From assembly GCF_003589595.1 (NCBI RefSeq), contig NW_020653391.1, positions 3,725,641 to 3,789,640 of the forward strand: DNA of 64,000 nt. The letters run 5' to 3'. Positions 22,390-33,559 of this stretch are shown here, piece after piece. The stretch comes from Hyposmocoma kahamanoa (Eukaryota > Arthropoda > Insecta > Lepidoptera > Cosmopterigidae). The notes beneath the pieces are model-generated. The model had not been told where the DNA came from. It made no database searches and saw only the letters and a list, made by a program, of their open reading frames with translations. The position numbers were made by a program, and so were the translations under genes. Position 1 is the stretch's first letter; each line of letters begins with the position of its first letter.

Positions 22390-22620
22390 GTATATCAGTG
22401 TCACAGACAAGGAATCAATACTAAAAAACCGACATGGAACGACCGAAGAACCGAGCCGAGTGTCGAGCAATCAACAGCCCTTGAGGATGCCTCGTGGAGA
22501 GGCGAAACACGTGTCCGGTATATTTTTGGTGGTGTTTGTGACTGTAGTTGCGTTTGTGCTATTTATTTTATTAATTTTATGCGGAGGGAGGGTGGGAAAA
22601 TTAACTGTATGAAAAAATAT
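22390..22620 (+). repeat. Interspersed repeat with a hammerhead-like core
   Basis: Contains ttgaggatgcctcgtggaga then ggcgaaacacgtgtccgg. The pattern of a conserved box, a short hairpin (gcctc / gaggc), GAAAC and GTC resembles the YUGANGA..GAAA..GUC order of hammerhead ribozymes in Penelope-like and related elements. The first core base is U instead of C. Confidence 0.4.
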
Positions 22621-22634
22621 TAAACACAAGCGCA

Positions 22635-23710
22635 GCTATTTTATTTATTTATTTTATTTATTTAATAGCTTGTCGGAGAACTGACAGATAAGCAGTCACT
22701 TCGAAAACTAAATAAATTTTCAAATTCTGACGATGAGTTCCCACATATAAAAATTAACAAAAAATAAAATAGAACAAAAAATATAGGTGATGCTACAAAT
22801 ATCGTATCCTGAGCTCACTAAGTACAATCAACAACAAAAGTAAATGACGGCCAATTAGACCACAAAACCCGCAATCTACATTGTTACGTGCATTCAAACA
22901 TTTTTGTAGTTAAACGCCGTTTTACTGCAGCTACACTAGTACAAAACAGATCGAGATCACAGTCCACACACCACTTATTAAACGCACAAGAGGCACGCAA
23001 TATTAAGGAATTTTGACTGTAATTAGTTTAAACTATAGATATGTTTAGCAATGGTCGTTCACGGAGGCTTTTTGTATTAGTACGAAACTGTATTTTATCA
23101 AGTAAATCCGGAGAGTCTATAGATCCACGAGCAACGCTCATTGAGGTAAGAAATGTCGCTTATTGTACGTCGGTGTTCTAATGGAAGAAAATGGTATCGT
23201 TTGCAGCGGTTGATATAACCTGATGTCCAAACTTGAGCTTTGTTATCTAAGAATCGCATAAATTTCTTTTGGATATTTTCTATTCGATTAATGTAAATTT
23301 TATATTTGGGGTTCGTACAAAAGCACAGAAAAGAATATTTATTGTTTTTAAGTTTTTAAAATTTAGAGATGTCCTCATAATGAAGCCTAACGCTTTGGAT
23401 GCCTTATTGATTATGCTCTCTACGTGTTCATACATCATACAGAAGTTTGTGATTTTGTATTACCCCTAAGTCCCGGATTCGATTTACCTTCTCAATAGGG
23501 CTTCCAAGTAGATAGTATGTATTATTAAATAAGTTGATTTTTCTGGAAAAAGTCATAGTCATACATTTAGAAACGTTGAGGCCTAACTTATTTATGGGAC
23601 AATATTGTTCGAATTTAAATAAGTCTTCTTGCAGTCTTCTTGCTAGATTAACCTCCATTGGGTTCGCGGAGTAGCAAATTAATGTGCTTCCATTTTTATT
23701 CTTCCGTAAA
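22635..23710 (-). pseudogene. Jockey-like LINE, reverse transcriptase C-terminus and 3' end
   Basis: On the minus strand 23658-23428 reads LQEDLFKFEQYCPINKLGLN, VSKCMTMTFSRKI and IEKVNRIRDLGVIQ, a classic LINE reverse transcriptase stretch. After a frame change come ASKALGFIMRTSLNFKNLK and NRIENIQKKFMRFL-like thumb sequence, with a deletion at the usual LEYAS motif. The element ends at an aaataaaataaataaa-type tail near 22640. Many stops; inactive. Confidence 0.85.
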
Positions 23711-25020
23711 ATTTGTGTTTGTCGCTTACATTAAGTCGCCGGTAATGGCTCGATATATATATAGGTACCTACTGCTGTTAGTAGAGTGTGACCACACTAA
23801 GCCTGCAAGAGCACGATTTGGAATTGAGGAGACTAGACGCAACGGAGACATATTGTTCTGCGAGACTCTTCACATAAAGAGCTAAAAAGATTATACTTAC
23901 CTACATAACCTAAATATTGCGTTAAATCCAAAAATACCCCTAACCGGTATAATTTGAGATTCCCTGAGGCCACATAAATATACATAAACACCATATAGTG
24001 TTCAAGAACCTGTTTGGATCAGCGAAACGAGTGGGGTTGTACCCCCTCTAATCGGTTTTTTATCTTATTTAATTTCAGTTTCATTTTAAAGTAAAATCAG
24101 CTTAAAATTGTCATTTTTTTACTAGCAAAAAATCTTTAGGTTATATGTCGAAAGTTACCAAAATGATGAAGGGCTATAGGTAGGTAGATACCTAAACGGC
24201 ACCCACTTAGACCTCGATTGTTTTGCCGGCGAAGCAGACAAACTTAATTTGTCATTGTACCGAACCGTTTATATTTATTAACATTAAAAAATAACAATTA
24301 TTGTGATATTTAATTTGATAACATTAATTAAGTATAGAAACAGTCGGAAATAGCACAAACACAATTTTCCATGACTACATAATTCACCCTCACATGATCT
24401 TTTACTGTAAAAAAACTACGACAAATAATGAGTCAAAAATATACAGCCACTTATAAAAATCAAAACTGAAAACTAACTTTTTTCAATTCACTATTAATCC
24501 TACGCCATTTAACTCCTCCAAGGCCTTATTGTAAATTTCATTTTCTGGCAAGTAAGCGATCGTGGAATAGTGTTGCACAACAAATGGCATAACTGTCGAT
24601 CGGACGCGCCGCCGCCGATGAACTTGACTGGCGGCGTAAAGTCGGCGTGGCGAAAATTTGTTTTACTTTAACAACAACATCAGATTCTACGTTAATTAAT
24701 AACTAAATTTATTTCAATACAATATATCCATATAATTAATTATGATATACGTTTCTGTCTATGAACATCATATTCAAGCACGTTTAAATTAAGAGCGTTA
24801 ATCTTAATAAGGGGATATCTCGGTATTCTCCCTCTACCACGGTACGTTCGCTCTACATCTATTCCGCACTAACTAACTACTCGTACGTGAGGTAAGTTAA
24901 GTTAGCTAGCTTCGTTCACTGTCCGGCCTGCGCTTGAGGCCTTTCTACGAGGCTCTAGCTTTGACAGAATCTTTAAATTGGATTAACGATACTGACGTGT
25001 TCAGTAACTCTGGATCGAAA
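23711..25020. other. No gene recognised
   Basis: AT-rich. A GC-rich patch at 24600-24660 (ggacgcgccgccgccgatga) has no open frame of note. Confidence 0.35.
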
Positions 25021-25029
25021 TTTCTGATA

Positions 25030-25207
25030 TAAAACCAAATACAAAAAAGATCCGACAACTAGCACATAGGAAAATTCGTGAGGTCCGCTGGTTTGTTCCG
25101 TGACTTGGAAAGCATAGCGTCGGCCACGGTTTGCTAGAAGACGTCGGTTCAAATCCGGCCGGATCGAAATAATTTTTTCTAAGCATTCGATCTTTGTATT
25201 AATATTA
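25030..25207 (+). repeat. tRNA-module repeat family S, copy 1 (split by a mariner)
   Basis: Constant leader (ataaaaccaaatacaaaaaa, gatccgacaactagcacata), then a tRNA-like module with an intact T-arm (gtcgg / ccggc closing a seven-base ttcaaat loop), then the constant tail ttcgatctttgtattaatat. The mariner at 25208 interrupts the tail. Confidence 0.75.
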
Positions 25208-26488
25208 GGGGTTAAAGTATGAAATTGCCGTTTTATTGCAATAGGTTCTTTGAATTTTCATAGAATCTTCATGATTTGAGGTTTTCGAATGAAACTCTTT
25301 TCAAATGGTTTCTGTGATTTCTTTTTTTTTTTAAATTTGAAACATTTGAATATCGACTTTCAATTGTTTTTGTTATTCAATTTAGACAAGAAAGATGGAT
25401 ACTGCGAAAATTCGAGAATTTTTGAATACGAGTTCCGACGCGGAACTAACGCGGCAGAAACAGCCCGCAATATCAATGCTGCGTTTGGAGAGGAGTCTAC
25501 TAATGAACGCACCGTGCGATTTTGGTTTAAACGCTTTCGTGATGGAAATTTCGACTTAAAGAACGAGCCACGAGGAAGACCGCCCACACAGGTGAATAAC
25601 GATGAATTAAGAGAGATAGTGGAAGCCGATCCTAGTCAAACTACCCAGGAATTAGCGGCATGGTTTAACGTTACCTTACCCACAATATTGACTCACTTGC
25701 GTCAAATCAATAAAATAAAAAAATACGAAAAATGGGTGCCTCATGATTTGACTGATCTGCAGAAAGAAACGCGTGTTGAAACTTGTGTTGCCTTGTTGAA
25801 CCGGTACAGAAATGAAGGAATATTGGATCGAATTGTAACATGTGATGAAAAGTGGATTCTTTATGATAACCGGAAAAGAAAAATGCAATGGCTGACCCCA
25901 GGTCAAATGCCACAACAGTGTCCTAAAGCAAAACTTACCAATAAAAAGGTAATGGTAACTGTTTGGTGGTCTCAGCATGGTGTTATTCACTATAGTTTTC
26001 TCCGATCTGGTCAAGCAATAACGGCAGATGTCTATTGTGCCGAACTCCGAACCATGTTGACAAAACTAGCAGTAAAACAGCCCCGACTCATGAATCGATC
26101 TTCACCATTATTGCTCCACGACAACGCGAGACCTCACACAGCACGAGAAACCATTTTGACCCTTCAGGAACTGCAGTTAGAAACCATTTGTCATCCTCCG
26201 TATTCACCAGACCTTGCTCCAACGGACTACCATTTTTTTCGTGATTTGGACAATTATCTACGTGACAAGAAGTTTTCTTCCCAGGAGGCAGTACAAAATG
26301 CTTTCACACAGTTTGTGCAGTCTAGATCGTCGGAGTTCTATCGCAAAGGCATTAATAACCTTCCCATTAGATGGCAGCAATGTATAGATAATAATGGCAA
26401 CTATTTTGATTAAATAAATTTGTTAAAAATTTAAAAAATAAACAATTTAGATTTTCAGTACAAATCGGCAATTTCATACTTTAACCCC
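25208..26488 (+). mobile_element. Near-complete mariner element
   Basis: 1281 bp between perfect 23-bp terminal repeats (ggggttaaagtatgaaattg..), flanked on both sides by TA (25206-25207 and 26489-26490), the mariner target duplication. It contains one transposase gene. Inserted in a family S repeat. Confidence 0.95.
25289..26413 (+). CDS. Mariner transposase (DD34D), N-terminal frameshift
   Basis: The open frame of 374 codons contains a complete mariner transposase body: helix-turn-helix DNA-binding domain (residues about 45-145, with NERTVRFWFKRFRDG), the WVPHDL linker motif at 149-154, and catalytic aspartates in CDEKW (D186), HDNARPHTA (D278) and PTDYHFF (D313). D278 and D313 are spaced 34 residues apart, as in DD34D mariners. 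Style resembles the cecropia subfamily. The natural start is probably the ATG at 25395 (MDTAKIREFL), which is in another frame; a one-base indel just after it shifts into the long frame. The first 40 or so residues of the long frame are therefore not native, and the copy is probably inactive though otherwise intact. Confidence 0.9.
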   Translation: MKLFSNGFCDFFFFLNLKHLNIDFQLFLLFNLDKKDGYCENSRIFEYEFRRGTNAAETARNINAAFGEESTNERTVRFWFKRFRDGNFDLKNEPRGRPPTQVNNDELREIVEADPSQTTQELAAWFNVTLPTILTHLRQINKIKKYEKWVPHDLTDLQKETRVETCVALLNRYRNEGILDRIVTCDEKWILYDNRKRKMQWLTPGQMPQQCPKAKLTNKKVMVTVWWSQHGVIHYSFLRSGQAITADVYCAELRTMLTKLAVKQPRLMNRSSPLLLHDNARPHTARETILTLQELQLETICHPPYSPDLAPTDYHFFRDLDNYLRDKKFSSQEAVQNAFTQFVQSRSSEFYRKGINNLPIRWQQCIDNNGNYFD

Positions 26489-26490
26489 TA

Positions 26491-26860
26491 TTAATTCTAT
26501 AAGTTGTTTTAAATAGAAAACTACCGTGAGACTCAGACGTATGAACGGAACTAATGGATACCCACGAATTTAAGTCTAATTTCTCATTATGCTGCTCATT
26601 ATGTCTCGAACCAATCCGTGATCGTTAATCACGAGCTGCCGTGGCAGTAACTCCACGAAAACTGTTGTCGATAGTCTAGTTCATATTATATAAGTTGATT
26701 ACTTTTAGTAACAGTATCTATCTGCCGCAATTATTTGCAACGCGCTTGTGACAAAAACTCAAAACAGAAAATTACGTTTAAAGAAATGAAATAAAACATA
26801 ATATTCACTTTTCTCTTGCGGTAACTTCATAACTCATCCACCTAGGAGAAAATAAAAATA
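26491..26860. other. No gene recognised
   Basis: AT-rich; the 3' remainder of family S copy 1 may lie just after 26490 but is not clearly identifiable. Confidence 0.3.
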
Positions 26861-26865
26861 GACAG

Positions 26866-27045
26866 GTTGGCCTTTTAAAAAAGGAGGAGGCTCTCAATTC
26901 GACTGTGTTTTTTTTGTATGTATGTTATGTAACTTCGGTATTTGTGAACCGATTTGCACGATTCTTTTTTTTTGTTGAAAAGAGGATACCTCCATAGTGG
27001 TCCCATTTAATTTTGAAGAAAATCATCCACCCACAATCATCCACA
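26866..27045 (-). repeat. Repeat family G, copy 1
   Basis: Inverse orientation of blocks also seen at 51215-51497 and 58471-58655: aaatgggacca, aacaaaaaaaaagaatc, atcggttcacaaa, and cagtcgaattgagag-type sequence before the ttttt terminus. Confidence 0.65.
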
Positions 27046-27605
27046 ATATTTTTTTATAAATAGCCATTGACTTACATAAAGTCAATGTAAATAGCGCATA
27101 AATTTTATTATAAGGAGCAATTATTATAATGGTTGAGTTTGCTATTCTCCAATTCAAGGCGTTGTTCTCTCTCAATATGCTTTGAGAAGTGAGAACCGAT
27201 TTGTATTATCACCTGTGTTAAGTCCCGTATAGTGGGGAAGTAGGGGATGAATCCGGGACGCGGCACGTTGTAATGTGAATCACTTCATATAAAATGTACG
27301 CAGCATTTCCAATCCGAGCGTCGTACGTGGCTCGGAAAAGTCTTTAATAAGTATTAGTTTTATTTTACTTCGTAAATATCCTTCTTTTACTTCATAAAAG
27401 CATCCTTTTTACAGCTGTTCGTGTGCCAAATGAGGACCACCAACTTTCGGCACTGTTTCAACAAAACTTCATATAGAATTACTTCTCGAGATGTTATTTT
27501 TTTAAACCCATACCAATTAATTTCTTGGCATGCGAAACTAGGGAATTATCTGTGAGTACCAGAGCAACGTCATTCATCAAACGAAGTTAACTTTTCATAA
27601 GAACA
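27046..27605. other. No gene recognised
   Basis: Nothing supported. Confidence 0.3.
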
Positions 27606-27610
27606 GTTTT

Positions 27611-27849
27611 GGTAGCAGCAGAGCTACTTGTAAGAGTTTGTCCAGGTTAGTATCCTGCCACCTTACCTATTTATAAATTACAGGTACATGCGACTTGTCA
27701 ACTTATGTCTCAGAGTGACGGGTGCAGTGGTAGTGCCCCTCAGATCTTTGCAATTTAAAGCTCTGTGTGGCGCTGTACCGGTTATGGACAGGCGTCTCCA
27801 TGAGGCGCGCGACTTGTTCGTCCCGTCACTTGGATGTTATAAAAAAAAC
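27611..27849 (+). repeat. SINE-like family A, copy 5 (internal deletion)
   Basis: Lacks the middle block (gttccggtttt.. region) present in other copies; ends at gttataaaaaaa. Confidence 0.8.
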
Positions 27850-28880
27850 TTCCCAAATTGAATATAAAACATATAAGCCTACAGTGCCAACCACTGGGGT
27901 GCAGAGGTCGTGAAATTTGCATCAATTATCGTATTATAAAGAGAATATGCTAATAACAATTTTAATTTTACCAAAGGGAAATCTCATTGGATATCGGAGG
28001 AATGGGCAAAGGGAAATAATGTAAAAAAAGATTTACAATTTTTAATAACTTTTAATCGTATTTATAATAATTATAATTTACACAAACGTAACGAATCTAG
28101 TGACAACTCAGTACCAATGCATTGAGTCCTTAATATACGGTCCTATTTATTGATTCACGATGCCAAACTGCAGATTGTACTTAAGAAAACAAACAATATT
28201 TTTTTTATACAAAAGAATTATGGCCGTTTATAGCATTAGCTGCCAAAATTATATTCACTTTGGCAGCTAGTTTAAAAAATCTACGTAACGACGTGCGATG
28301 TAACTTGTTTCTACGTGTTAAAACATTACCTTATACATAGTGTAAGAAAAACGTGCAAAATACTTTAATCTTTTCATGGACTGTATTCAAACATTACCGC
28401 ACACAAAAATGTGAGTACTTGTCGTAGTGCTTATATTGGATCAATATAAAATGTTCAATGTACTGTATGAAATAATTGAATTTTGTCAGTACGTTGTTGA
28501 TACTTCTTTATGGAAAAGCAGTAGGCGGCAACTACAGATAGCACTTGGAAATCCCACTATAAAGCCCGTTGTTGGTTGTTGCGATCCATATAGCGAAACA
28601 GGGTACCCCGCAATATCATATTCTAATATTTAATTTTACGATAAACGCTGTAGTCCATGAAAGGGTTAAGGGTCCACTCAAGTACAAACAACTTTTGTAC
28701 TACGGTTTTTGGTAGAGTAAAGAAAATTGTATAGTCATAAAAATTGACGAAAAAATAAAGGAAGTCTAATTTTTTTAAGGTTCCTTGTATTTATAAGTAC
28801 AATATGACCGTTAAGTAGTTGCACTTTTTAGTTACACCCTATATAGTTAAGAAAAATTAAGTTCTAAAACATGAAAACAT
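27850..28880. other. AT-rich, no gene recognised
   Basis: Nothing supported. Confidence 0.3.
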
Positions 28881-28886
28881 GTTCTA

Positions 28887-28957
28887 TATCATGTATATGT
28901 ATCATATACATGATACATTAATCTAAGCCTATCTATCAACATAGGCTTAGATTAATG
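28887..28957. repeat. Two adjacent perfect hairpins
   Basis: 28887-28915: 13-bp stem (tatcatgtatatg) with a 3-base loop. 28916-28957: 17-bp stem (cattaatctaagcctat) with loop ctatcaac. Both stems are mismatch-free. Confidence 0.9.
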
Positions 28958-28959
28958 TG

Positions 28960-29990
28960 CTGAATTTAATCAACACACTAACTTCGCCAGAACCTATAAA
29001 GTTAAGGCAAAATGTTAACCACATGAAACAACATGGCAGAGGTCTATTCGCGTAATTCTGTCACTCGGTGACCGGCCGATTGGTTGGACATCAGAGAAAA
29101 AATACCACATTGCTTTAGCAAGTACAACGATCAGTCTACGAATCATACAATAATTGAACTGTTTTAAAATTATAGTCTAAACTAAAAATTTATATCTTAA
29201 CTAACCAATATTTTAATACAGGGTGGCCGGAAATAACAATTTTTAACAGCCTGTACAGTTCGAATAGAAAAATAATAAAGCTGAAAATACTATAATGTAA
29301 TTTTAAATAGGAATCTTTTAACTGAATGGGCTGTTGCATTATTATACAGATAACAACGACACAGGTGTGCAAAACATAGATTCATTCAGTTTTATAACAA
29401 TAATTTTTACAGAAGACGTAATTAAAACAAATTCTTGTTTTTTATAAATATATTTGTTGTTGAAGAACCCATAAAAGAAATTTACATTGTAAATGACAAC
29501 ATAGTTTTTGATCTTATTTGTTTTTCTTTACTTATAATGTAATATTTTTATTACTTGGGGCAAATAATATATATAATAGTCGTTATCTGTGGTTTAAAAA
29601 AAATTAAAAGTGTAATAAAGTTTTGTAATGGCGGAATTAAGGTTTGGGATTGTGTTGTGAAAATAAAAAATGGCGGGCTTTTGCAGTTACACTTTGTAAA
29701 GGAATTAATTTTTAGATTATTACGTTTTGAAATTTCTTAATAATTAAAGGCCTAAAAAACAATTAAATTCAAATAATTAAATAATTAATCTTTACGCTGA
29801 TAGCCAATGCTCAATAAATAAATAATAATATTAAGGTTTGGACGTTTATAAGGTTTATATTACTTTTTTATTACTTCTCCATTCAAACTTGTGGGTAGAC
29901 TAGAATCTTATGCAGAATTAACAAACCATGAATTGTGAAACGGCCTTCTTAATATTAACCCTTTTGTTTTGGCTACATTATTGTGAAATT
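28960..29990. other. AT-rich, no gene recognised
   Basis: cagggtggccggaaataaca near 29220 resembles a transposon terminus but no partner end was found. Confidence 0.3.
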
Positions 29991-29991
29991 A

Positions 29992-30058
29992 CTCCACTAG
30001 AATGTTATAATTATTAATACAAAGATCAGACACAAAGAAAAATTCTTTCGATTTTTTG
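29992..30058 (-). repeat. Family S tail fragment
   Basis: Inverse of the S tail: gtgaaattactccac, attaatacaaagatc and gaaaaattctttcga. Confidence 0.65.
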
Positions 30059-30490
30059 AGAATAACCTGTATCTGTAAGGCATTGATACAGATGTGACTA
30101 TGTGGACGCATGCATATCTTGGGGTCGAAAGGGATGCCAATGTTCAGGTTCTATGTAGAATGGGGAAATGTTGGAAATACAAGGAAGCTGCGATATTTTA
30201 GAAACCTAATAAGGGGCAATAGATACCGGATTCTTTACTTATTCCTTTGTACGCTCTAGATTGGCGTACCGACTGTCAGATAGAAGGAATTTTTCTTTGT
30301 ATTAATATTTTTTCACATTAATGTTAGTGTTGCCAATAAGAGGGTTTCTTAAGATTTGAGAACAGAGAGAAGGCTACTTGTGAGCGTTTAAAATAGTAGT
30401 ATTTAAATGCTTTATTTTACTTAATTTATTTTACTGAATTACATGATGTTTTTATTAGCATGAAATGACCGTGAAGACACTTCAATACTT
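30059..30490. other. No gene; one small S-tail fragment
   Basis: At 30275-30310, ctgtcagatagaaggaattt and ttctttgtattaat match an S-tail piece also present at 32200-32235. Confidence 0.4.
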
Positions 30491-30494
30491 TGTT

Positions 30495-30595
30495 ATTATT
30501 ATTGATACAAATATCGAACAAACTAAAGAAAAAAATGTAAGATTCGATTGACCTCGAACCACATTGAGGTAACAGATTCTAGTCTACTTATAAAA
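30495..30595 (-). repeat. Family S fragment with the 3' part of a tRNA-like module
   Basis: On the minus strand a box B-like ggttcgaggtcaatcgaatc is followed by the S tail (ttcgatatttgtatcaat). Confidence 0.55.
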
Positions 30596-30599
30596 TTGA

Positions 30600-31935
30600 T
30601 GAAAAATAATATAAATGTTTAGGTCTTCAATTATTTATTGTCATAAATATAAAAATAATAAGTATTTCTTTAATTACATGTTTCGAAAATAAGGTACTTT
30701 TAGAGTTTTATTATTTTATTGCACGTAAGAATTTTAGGTAAGGGTGTCAATTCTGTGACTGGTCGTAAAATATTGGTGTCCCTTTTAAAAAAGAGTTTAA
30801 AAATGAATCGACACCGCAAACATTTTTTGTCAAGCGAATACTAATAAACAAACATTCAAAAATTATGATTAGGAAGTTACTATACGTAAAAAAACTCATT
30901 TTAAACAATATTAGGCATAACAGGTTTTAGAATTTGTCTTGCTGATTTAAGGTGCTCCTACACTGTCATTATTTCTTTTAGACTAAACTTTTAAAAATTC
31001 ATACTGTAAGACGGTAGTCCAAATCAAATCCAGATATAGTTCCTTGTTTATAAACTTACGATTTGGTCTAATACAAAAAATAGATGTAAAAGCACCTTTA
31101 CTGTTCAAATACAGAAATGGTAACAGTGACTTGGAATGGCTTGAACAAAAGAAAGAAACGGATTGCATTATTTCTTTGATAAGTTGTCAGAGAGTGTTCA
31201 TTTAAAGATTCGGGAAATCTTCTTTCTTTCAGTTGAAATTTTCTTACATTTATTCCTACCGATTATAGCCGAAAATATAGCAATTAAATATTTGACGAAC
31301 ATTCTCTGTAAACTTGCCAACAATTAATTGGTAAAAGTTAACAACACGTAGTGCAAATGGGGATAAATGCAACAAATGCATGTAAGAATTTTTATGCACC
31401 AGATATCTTGATTACTCAACTGGAAGTAAGTGTGATTCCTAATTGCAGGAAATCAGAAGCCTCTATAAGAACGACGGCCCGTCATAATGGTCGCGGTTAA
31501 CGATGGTAGTAAAACTGTAATCCAAACTTAATATTATAAATGCGAAATTAACAATAATAAACTCCCATATAAATTTTTATTGACACAATTTGTATACGCG
31601 TGTTTACGAAAAATATGTGAAAATATAGAGAAATTCCTGAACAAATTTTGTTTTGGATTTACTATTCTGAGTCAGGAATTAAAGATATTCCACTTTGAAA
31701 TTTTGGAGGTTTTGAGTTACGTAATTGAATAAAATATATTCGGTGTATTATTATATCAAAATAAACTACAGAAGCCTTAAACAGAGTTAATAGAAGCTGA
31801 GTGGTGCCGTGGGCTTGTGACGTGACGAAAGTTCAGAGGAAATTATTTTGTAAACTGGTATGGTCAAAAGGCATGAAGTAGTAGGTAGTAGTAGGTAGTG
31901 TTAATTGTAATGAATATTATGATGTTTTACTCCCA
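30600..31935. other. AT-rich, no gene recognised
   Basis: Nothing supported. Confidence 0.3.
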
Positions 31936-31944
31936 CATTTTTTT

Positions 31945-32150
31945 TGTGAAAATACTCCACTGTTTGTTATAATTATAATACAAACATCGAGCACAAAGAA
32001 AAATTCATTCGATTTGACAGGTCTCAAACTTGCGTCTGTACCATACCAGGGCGACCGCTCCACCAACTGAACTACAAATCAGCAAGACCTTACGAATTTT
32101 TCAATGCGTTTGTTACAGATCTTTGTTAATTATAATAATATTCATTACAA
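31945..32150 (-). repeat. Family S, copy 2
   Basis: On the minus strand: leader acaaagatctgtaacaaacg, tRNA-like module with a box A-like gtagttcagttggtggagc, then tail (gctcgatgtttgtattataa, agtggagtattttcac). A plus-strand S-tail fragment follows at 32200-32265. Confidence 0.7.
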
Positions 32151-32269
32151 TCTATAAAGCGACATCTCTTGTCAACTCCTGGTACACGAACAAGCTGTCA
32201 GATGGAAGGAATTTTTCTTTGTATTCGACCCTTGTATTAATAAATATAAAAAATAGGTTTCGAAATATA

Positions 32270-32920
32270 TAGGATTTCAAATTTCATTTTAAGCATCAAA
32301 CTGATCTTTAAATTGGCAGCCTCCTGATAATTTTGACGCTTAAAGTCAATAGCACGCCGGCTGTGGACTGACTCATAAGTAGCATGTTGCATTTCAATAT
32401 TAAGGTGTTTCAATCTTGGATATCGAGACCGTGCAGCATTCGGAAATTGTGATTGCAGCAGACGTGCTGTTAAGTGTAAAGGGACAAGCGTAGCTGTTTA
32501 AGATATCTGGTACACTGTTATAATAGAAAGAAAACCCGATGTTGTGCACTTAATCTAAAGTCATATAACTCTTAAAATATAACAATGTATTTAGGGACGG
32601 TTTCGTACAGGATGCTAGAAAAAAAAATGTGACATTATTATTTTTGTTTCAATAAGTCTCCTTACGGGAGACCCGCATCTGGCAGTGTAGGACTTTCACG
32701 GTTTAATACAGATACGTATCAACATTGGACTTAGTCGTTAAGTATATAAACATGTAAATACGAACGCGTATACGCGATACACCATGAGCGCTGGGTTCTA
32801 TTTTGAACATTCATAGAATGATTCGAATTAATGATTAGACTTAATTTACGTTAAACCAAGTTTCAAGAGCAGGCTTGGCGGAAAAAATGTAGCTATACAT
32901 TATCAATGGTTGGTAAAACT
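32270..32920. other. No gene recognised
   Basis: Nothing supported. Confidence 0.3.
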
Positions 32921-32925
32921 ATTAT

Positions 32926-33078
32926 AGGGGTCTTACCATGAACTCTTATTACAGTTCAGTATAAGTTCGTAACGACAAAAAAGCGGAATGGTGATATACA
33001 CTTCATGTAGCGCTGTCTCCCAACGATTCATTTTAGGTCCTAAACTGAATTGTAATAAGAGTTCATGGTAAAGCTCCT
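32926..33078. mobile_element. Short MITE with about 38-bp terminal inverted repeats
   Basis: Left arm cttaccatgaactcttatta and its inverse at the right (taataagagttcatggtaaa), ends agggg / ctcct. TA dinucleotides lie nearby on both sides. Confidence 0.8.
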
Positions 33079-33147
33079 GTACACTAAAAGTATTTCCGGA
33101 AACACGGAACTGGAAAAAGTAATTTACTAATATTTGGTAGTTTTAAC

Positions 33148-33547
33148 TAGGGTTGTTGCTGATTCAGATTTTTTTACATCTACGAATGCAATTGCTGATT
33201 TTTTTACCTTAACGTCAGCATCCTGATGTGGACGCTAATTTGATCTATTTAATAAAAAATCATGAAAATTTACAGATCCTTATCGATTTTACATGAAGAA
33301 GCTATTTTAATGGTTTTATGACATTTATTGACAAAAAAAAATCAACCTTTATGCCGTCCGTCATAGTGGAATTTTCTCAAAGGTAAGAACAATAGCTCAG
33401 CTGGTTTTTGGACATACAGTCTGTTTCTGGTTTGTAAATGTCACGCCGCAAATGACGAATGTCGGCAAATTAATATCAGCGTCGATCAATACATTATGTT
33501 GCGAATATCAGCCTCCGGTGCGGATGCTGATATTAGCAATAACCCTA
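33148..33547. mobile_element. Non-autonomous hAT-like element with 8-bp target duplication
   Basis: Starts tagggttgttgctga and ends with the inverse agcaataaccctac-type sequence (caataaccct a). It is flanked by perfect gttttaac octamers at 33140-33147 and 33548-33555. 400 bp, no coding capacity. Confidence 0.85.
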
Positions 33548-33559
33548 GTTTTAACCACT

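Noticed and set aside
28960..29400. Tc1-like element starting at cagggtggccggaaataa (29219)
   Set aside because: No matching inverted end within the next few kilobases and no transposase sequence.
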